DNA of 49,558 bases, taken from the NCBI GenBank assembly GCA_944387525.1, contig CALXFF010000009.1, positions 1 to 49,558 on the forward strand, in the 5' to 3' direction. This DNA comes from an uncultured Clostridia bacterium (GTDB lineage: Bacteria > Bacillota > Clostridia > TANB77 > CAG-508). Position 1 is the stretch's first letter; every line of letters begins with the position of its first letter. The translations under genes and the position numbers were made by a program. The notes under the pieces were generated by a model. The model was not told where the DNA came from. It searched no databases and was given only the letters and a program-made list of their open reading frames with translations. Shown here piece by piece: positions 49,168-49,558 of the stretch.

Positions 49168-49356
49168 TTAATATTCAATTTCAATTATACTTTCTGATAG
49201 TGGTAAATCGTCTAATTTTTTTTCGTCTAGATTAATTTTATCTAATGGTCTTTCTTTGTCTAATACTTTTAAAAATACACTTGTTTCTTTTTCTCCCAGT
49301 AATAAATTGATTGCTTGTTCCTGATCAAATAAAATACCCTTCGTTTTTAATCTCAT
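49168..49356 (-). CDS. Small hypothetical protein
   Basis: 62 residues from the ATG of MRLKTKGILF, 7 bases after AGGAGG. Acidic, no membrane segment or cysteine; the tail LDDLPLSESIIEIEY is distinctive. The strong ribosome binding site supports translation. Family not recognised. Confidence 0.6.
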   Translation of the reverse strand: MRLKTKGILFDQEQAINLLLGEKETSVFLKVLDKERPLDKINLDEKKLDDLPLSESIIEIEY

Positions 49357-49518
49357 CACTATGCCTCCTTGTTATTCCACTATTTGAAAGTTAATTAAAA
49401 CTGTTTTTTATTAAATCTGGACATCAAACTGTTTTCTTGTAAAGTATATCATATTTTTTATAATTTTCAAGTTAATATTAGTTTAAGTTTCGGTATTTTT
49501 TGAAAAATTCACGAAATG

Positions 49519-49527
49519 TTATCCACA
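49519..49527 (+). other. Single consensus DnaA-box sequence
   Basis: TTATCCACA, a perfect DnaA-box 9-mer, stands alone in the last 200 AT-rich non-coding bases. One box is not evidence for an origin. Confidence 0.3.
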
Positions 49528-49558
49528 TAATTATGAAATTTTTGTGAAAATAAAGAAA

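Noticed and set aside
49519-49527. DnaA box as sign of a replication origin
   Set aside because: A single 9-mer, with no dnaA/dnaN genes and no cluster of boxes.

Overview
The window is a very AT-rich stretch, probably of a spore-forming, anaerobic member of the Clostridia. The evidence is a complete spoIIIA engulfment operon, an anaerobic ribonucleotide reductase pair (nrdD/nrdG) beside a Crp/Fnr-type regulator, Gram-positive style ribosome binding sites (AGGAGG), and low-GC codon use. UGA is a normal stop here (for example the ATGA overlap at 23940-23943). Nearly everything lies on the minus strand. The species cannot be named from sequence alone, and no tRNA, rRNA or CRISPR array was seen.

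Layout. 1-6.3 kb is housekeeping and surface: a cut-off aldehyde dehydrogenase, a FIST-domain sensor protein, a pilin-leader leucine-rich-repeat protein, phosphofructokinase and a small XRE regulator. 6.4-12.2 kb is spoIIIAA-AH, with three junctions occupied by small palindromic repeats carrying a GGGAC core, and with an apparent +1 frameshift near the end of spoIIIAA. 12.3-15.5 kb holds a 145 bp inverted-repeat element, a membrane-anchored protein, yebC and a 55-codon ORF. 15.5-17.5 kb is a two-gene AAA-ATPase/TOPRIM-like pair with its own promoter, resembling an abortive-infection module. 17.6-20.7 kb is a TetR-controlled flavoprotein operon in visible decay: an aldo-keto reductase with its middle deleted, a flavin-reductase/flavodoxin chimera and truncated remnants, behind a sigma-70 promoter with two palindromic operators.

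20.7-24.4 kb is the most interesting piece: a compact five-gene operon with its own promoter and terminator. It encodes a MazG-type NTP pyrophosphohydrolase, an APH-fold kinase, a thymidylate-synthase homologue carrying the Asn-to-Asp change typical of dCMP hydroxymethylases, a dTMP-kinase-like nucleotide kinase and a uracil-DNA-glycosylase-fold protein. This is the logic of the T-even phage hydroxymethylcytosine pathway, on what looks like a bacterial chromosome. Just upstream is a gene with a PUA/EVE-like domain, a fold that in other proteins reads modified bases. 40.8-44.0 kb holds a second set with parallel logic: a cytidylate-kinase-like domain fused to a Mom/GNAT-like acyltransferase, a Ham1-like NTP pyrophosphatase and an endonuclease-III-like glycosylase, beside a tyrosine recombinase. 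Between the two sets are larC, a 5'-truncated DUF362 gene, ogt, a complete Wadjet (jetDABC) anti-plasmid system, a BceRS-like two-component system without a transporter, a patatin gene flanked by direct repeats, an acyl-ACP thioesterase and small membrane proteins. I read 15.5-45.3 kb as an accessory, defence-rich region. The window closes with nrdG, nrdD, a Crp/Fnr regulator and a small unknown gene.
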